The notes under the pieces are model-generated. The model was not told the origin of the DNA, did not search any database, and saw nothing but the letters and a program-made list of their open reading frames with translations. Shown here piece after piece: positions 13,354 through 14,729 of a stretch of 14,729 bases of DNA. The stretch spans positions 1 through 14,729 of the forward strand of contig JAHZHG010000001.1 of assembly GCA_019420425.1 (NCBI GenBank). Direction: 5' to 3'. Positions within the stretch are counted from its first letter, which is position 1. Each line of letters opens with the position of its first letter. The position numbers were made by a program, and so were the translations under genes. Origin of the DNA: Clostridiales bacterium. Its GTDB lineage: Bacteria > Bacillota > Clostridia > Lachnospirales > Lachnospiraceae.

Positions 13354-14729
13354 ATGAATCCAAAACTGAAAGAGAAAATCCTGGAATCCCTCTCCTCCGT
13401 TCTTCCCATAACCGGTATTGTGCTGCTCATCAGCGTACTGCTGGTTCCGGTAGAGCTGGGAACAATCGTCATGTTTCTGACCGGCGCGGTTATGCTGGTC
13501 ATCGGCATGGGTTTTTTCCAGCTCGGAGCAGAGATGTCTATGACGCCCCTTGGACAGGGCATCGGCATTCAGATTTCCAAAACACGGAAAATACCTTTGG
13601 TTATACTGATCGGCTTTGTTATGGGGGCAATCATTACCATCGCCGAACCAGATTTACAGGTGCTGGCAGAGCAGGTGCCCTCGATTCCCAACGATGTGCT
13701 GATTTTCACGGTAGCCGCCGGTGTAGGCGTATTTCTGGCTCTGGCCATTCTGCGAATTTTGTTTCAGATCAGCCTTTCTGCGATTTTGAGTATCTTGTAT
13801 CTGGTATTGATCGGCATGTCATTTCTGGTTCCCGGGGATTTCCTGGCCGTGGCCTTTGATGCCGGGGGAGTGACCACCGGCCCGATAACGGTTCCCTTTA
13901 TCATGGCCATGGGCGTGGGCCTTGCCTCTGTCCGCGGGGACAAAAATGCCGCCAGCGACAGCTTTGGCCTGGTGGCGCTCTCCAGCATTGGGCCCGTTCT
14001 GGCCGTGCTGATCCTGGGCTGCTTTTACAACCCCACCGAGACATCGTACACAGCGGCCGGCCTGGCCGCTGTGTTTACCACACGGGATGTGGTACGGGAA
14101 TTTTTATCCATGCTGCCTCTTTATGCCGGAGAGGTACTGACCTCGCTGGCCCCGGTGGCCGCAGTGTTTGTGATTTTCCAGCTGTGCAGCCGCCGCTACC
14201 AGAGACGCCAGATCAAAAAGATTGCCGTTGGATTTGCCTATACCTATATTGGCCTGGTGCTTTTCCTCTGCGGCGTCAACGTGGGCTTCGCCCCGGTAGG
14301 CACGCTGCTGGGCGGGGAGATCGCATCGCTGAAGGGAAAGTGGCTGCTGATTCCGATCGGTATGCTGATTGGCTACTACATTGTAAAGGCCGAGCCGGCC
14401 ATACAGGTATTAAACCGCCAGGTAGAGAGCGTGACCAACGGAGCGGTATCCGCCCGGGCAATGGATCGCTGCCTGTCCATCGGCGTGTCGGTCAGTGTCG
14501 GCCTGTCCATGCTGCGCGTATTGACAGGACTGCCGATCTATTGGATAATTATACCGGGATATATCGCAGCGCTGGTTCTTTCCCGGTTTGTGCCGAAAAT
14601 GTTTGTCGGCATTGCCTTTGACTCCGGAGGCGTGGCCAGCGGTCCGATGACCTCTACCTTTCTGCTTCCTTTAAGCATCGGCGCCTGCGAGGCTGTGGGC
14701 GGCAGTATCATGACGGATGCCTTCGGCGT
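13354..14729 (+). CDS. DUF1538 (UmpAB-like) membrane protein, 3' end outside the window
   Basis: An open frame of at least 458 codons with no stop before the window end. It is a polytopic membrane protein with many hydrophobic segments arranged as two similar halves. Each half carries the DUF1538 signature: AFDAGGVTTGPITVPF (about 167-182) and AFDSGGVASGPMTSTF (about 421-436). The Asp and Gly of these loops suggest an ion path. Proteins of this family (UmpA/UmpB) have been reported as Na+ or K+/H+ antiporters; I cite this from memory. Both halves lie in one chain here. The ribosome binding site is AGGGAGGG just before ATG 13354. It closes the visible part of the flavodoxin-wHTH-citrate synthase operon; its link to citrate metabolism is unknown. 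Confidence 0.85.
   Translation, partial: MNPKLKEKILESLSSVLPITGIVLLISVLLVPVELGTIVMFLTGAVMLVIGMGFFQLGAEMSMTPLGQGIGIQISKTRKIPLVILIGFVMGAIITIAEPDLQVLAEQVPSIPNDVLIFTVAAGVGVFLALAILRILFQISLSAILSILYLVLIGMSFLVPGDFLAVAFDAGGVTTGPITVPFIMAMGVGLASVRGDKNAASDSFGLVALSSIGPVLAVLILGCFYNPTETSYTAAGLAAVFTTRDVVREFLSMLPLYAGEVLTSLAPVAAVFVIFQLCSRRYQRRQIKKIAVGFAYTYIGLVLFLCGVNVGFAPVGTLLGGEIASLKGKWLLIPIGMLIGYYIVKAEPAIQVLNRQVESVTNGAVSARAMDRCLSIGVSVSVGLSMLRVLTGLPIYWIIIPGYIAALVLSRFVPKMFVGIAFDSGGVASGPMTSTFLLPLSIGACEAVGGSIMTDAFG

Overview
The window looks like a stretch of a Lachnospiraceae-type (Clostridia, Bacillota) chromosome. The grounds are the strong AGGAGG-type ribosome binding sites, sigma-A promoters with 16-17 bp spacers, the protein families present (macrodomain-linked class M sirtuin, small PNPOx-like protein, stand-alone TfoX C-terminal domain, DUF4143 ATPase, DUF1538 membrane protein) and moderate GC. 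This is inference from sequence style; no marker gene is present. All genes that I accept are on the + strand.

Layout. 1-3280: a hairpin-rich repeat copy, a GNAT acetyltransferase, a short remnant resembling DUF4365, a TfoX C-terminal-domain protein, a tandem double-GNAT protein ending in a strong terminator, and a PNPOx-like flavoprotein whose promoter carries two identical-architecture inverted repeats. 3280-3640: a terminator and a second copy of the repeat (84 of 94 bases identical to the copy at the window start). 3642-8762: a class M sirtuin (SirTM type) and its usual partner, a zinc-type macrodomain ADP-ribosyl hydrolase. They are pushed 3.4 kb apart by an AlbA/Schlafen-like GHKL-wHTH protein and a DUF4143 AAA ATPase. 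Each of these two genes is followed, 2-4 bp after its stop codon, by a detached copy of the sirtuin 3' end. 8763-10762: a MATE exporter behind an attenuator-like leader with an upstream ORF, then a MarR regulator with its own promoter. 10763-14729: an operon of a flavodoxin-like protein, a winged-helix protein, citrate synthase and a DUF1538 membrane protein that runs off the window.

How it may work. The sirtuin keeps the Asn and Gln of class M enzymes and should ADP-ribosylate a protein acceptor; the macrodomain should remove the mark. The GcvH-L/LplA2 partners known from pathogen loci are absent here, so the acceptor is unknown. The two genes between them look AT-richer by eye and have their own regulatory DNA. 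A seven-copy 9-bp iteron family precedes the AlbA-wHTH gene. A TACTAT-N6-ATAGTA inverted repeat occurs twice, once inside the ATPase promoter and once at the 3' end of the AlbA gene.

Most noteworthy: (1) the sirtuin locus with two accessory genes, each capped by a sirtuin tail that starts at the same nucleotide; (2) the iteron array; (3) the MATE leader, in which a promoter, a 24-codon ORF and a terminator all lie ahead of the gene, so expression should depend on getting past the terminator.
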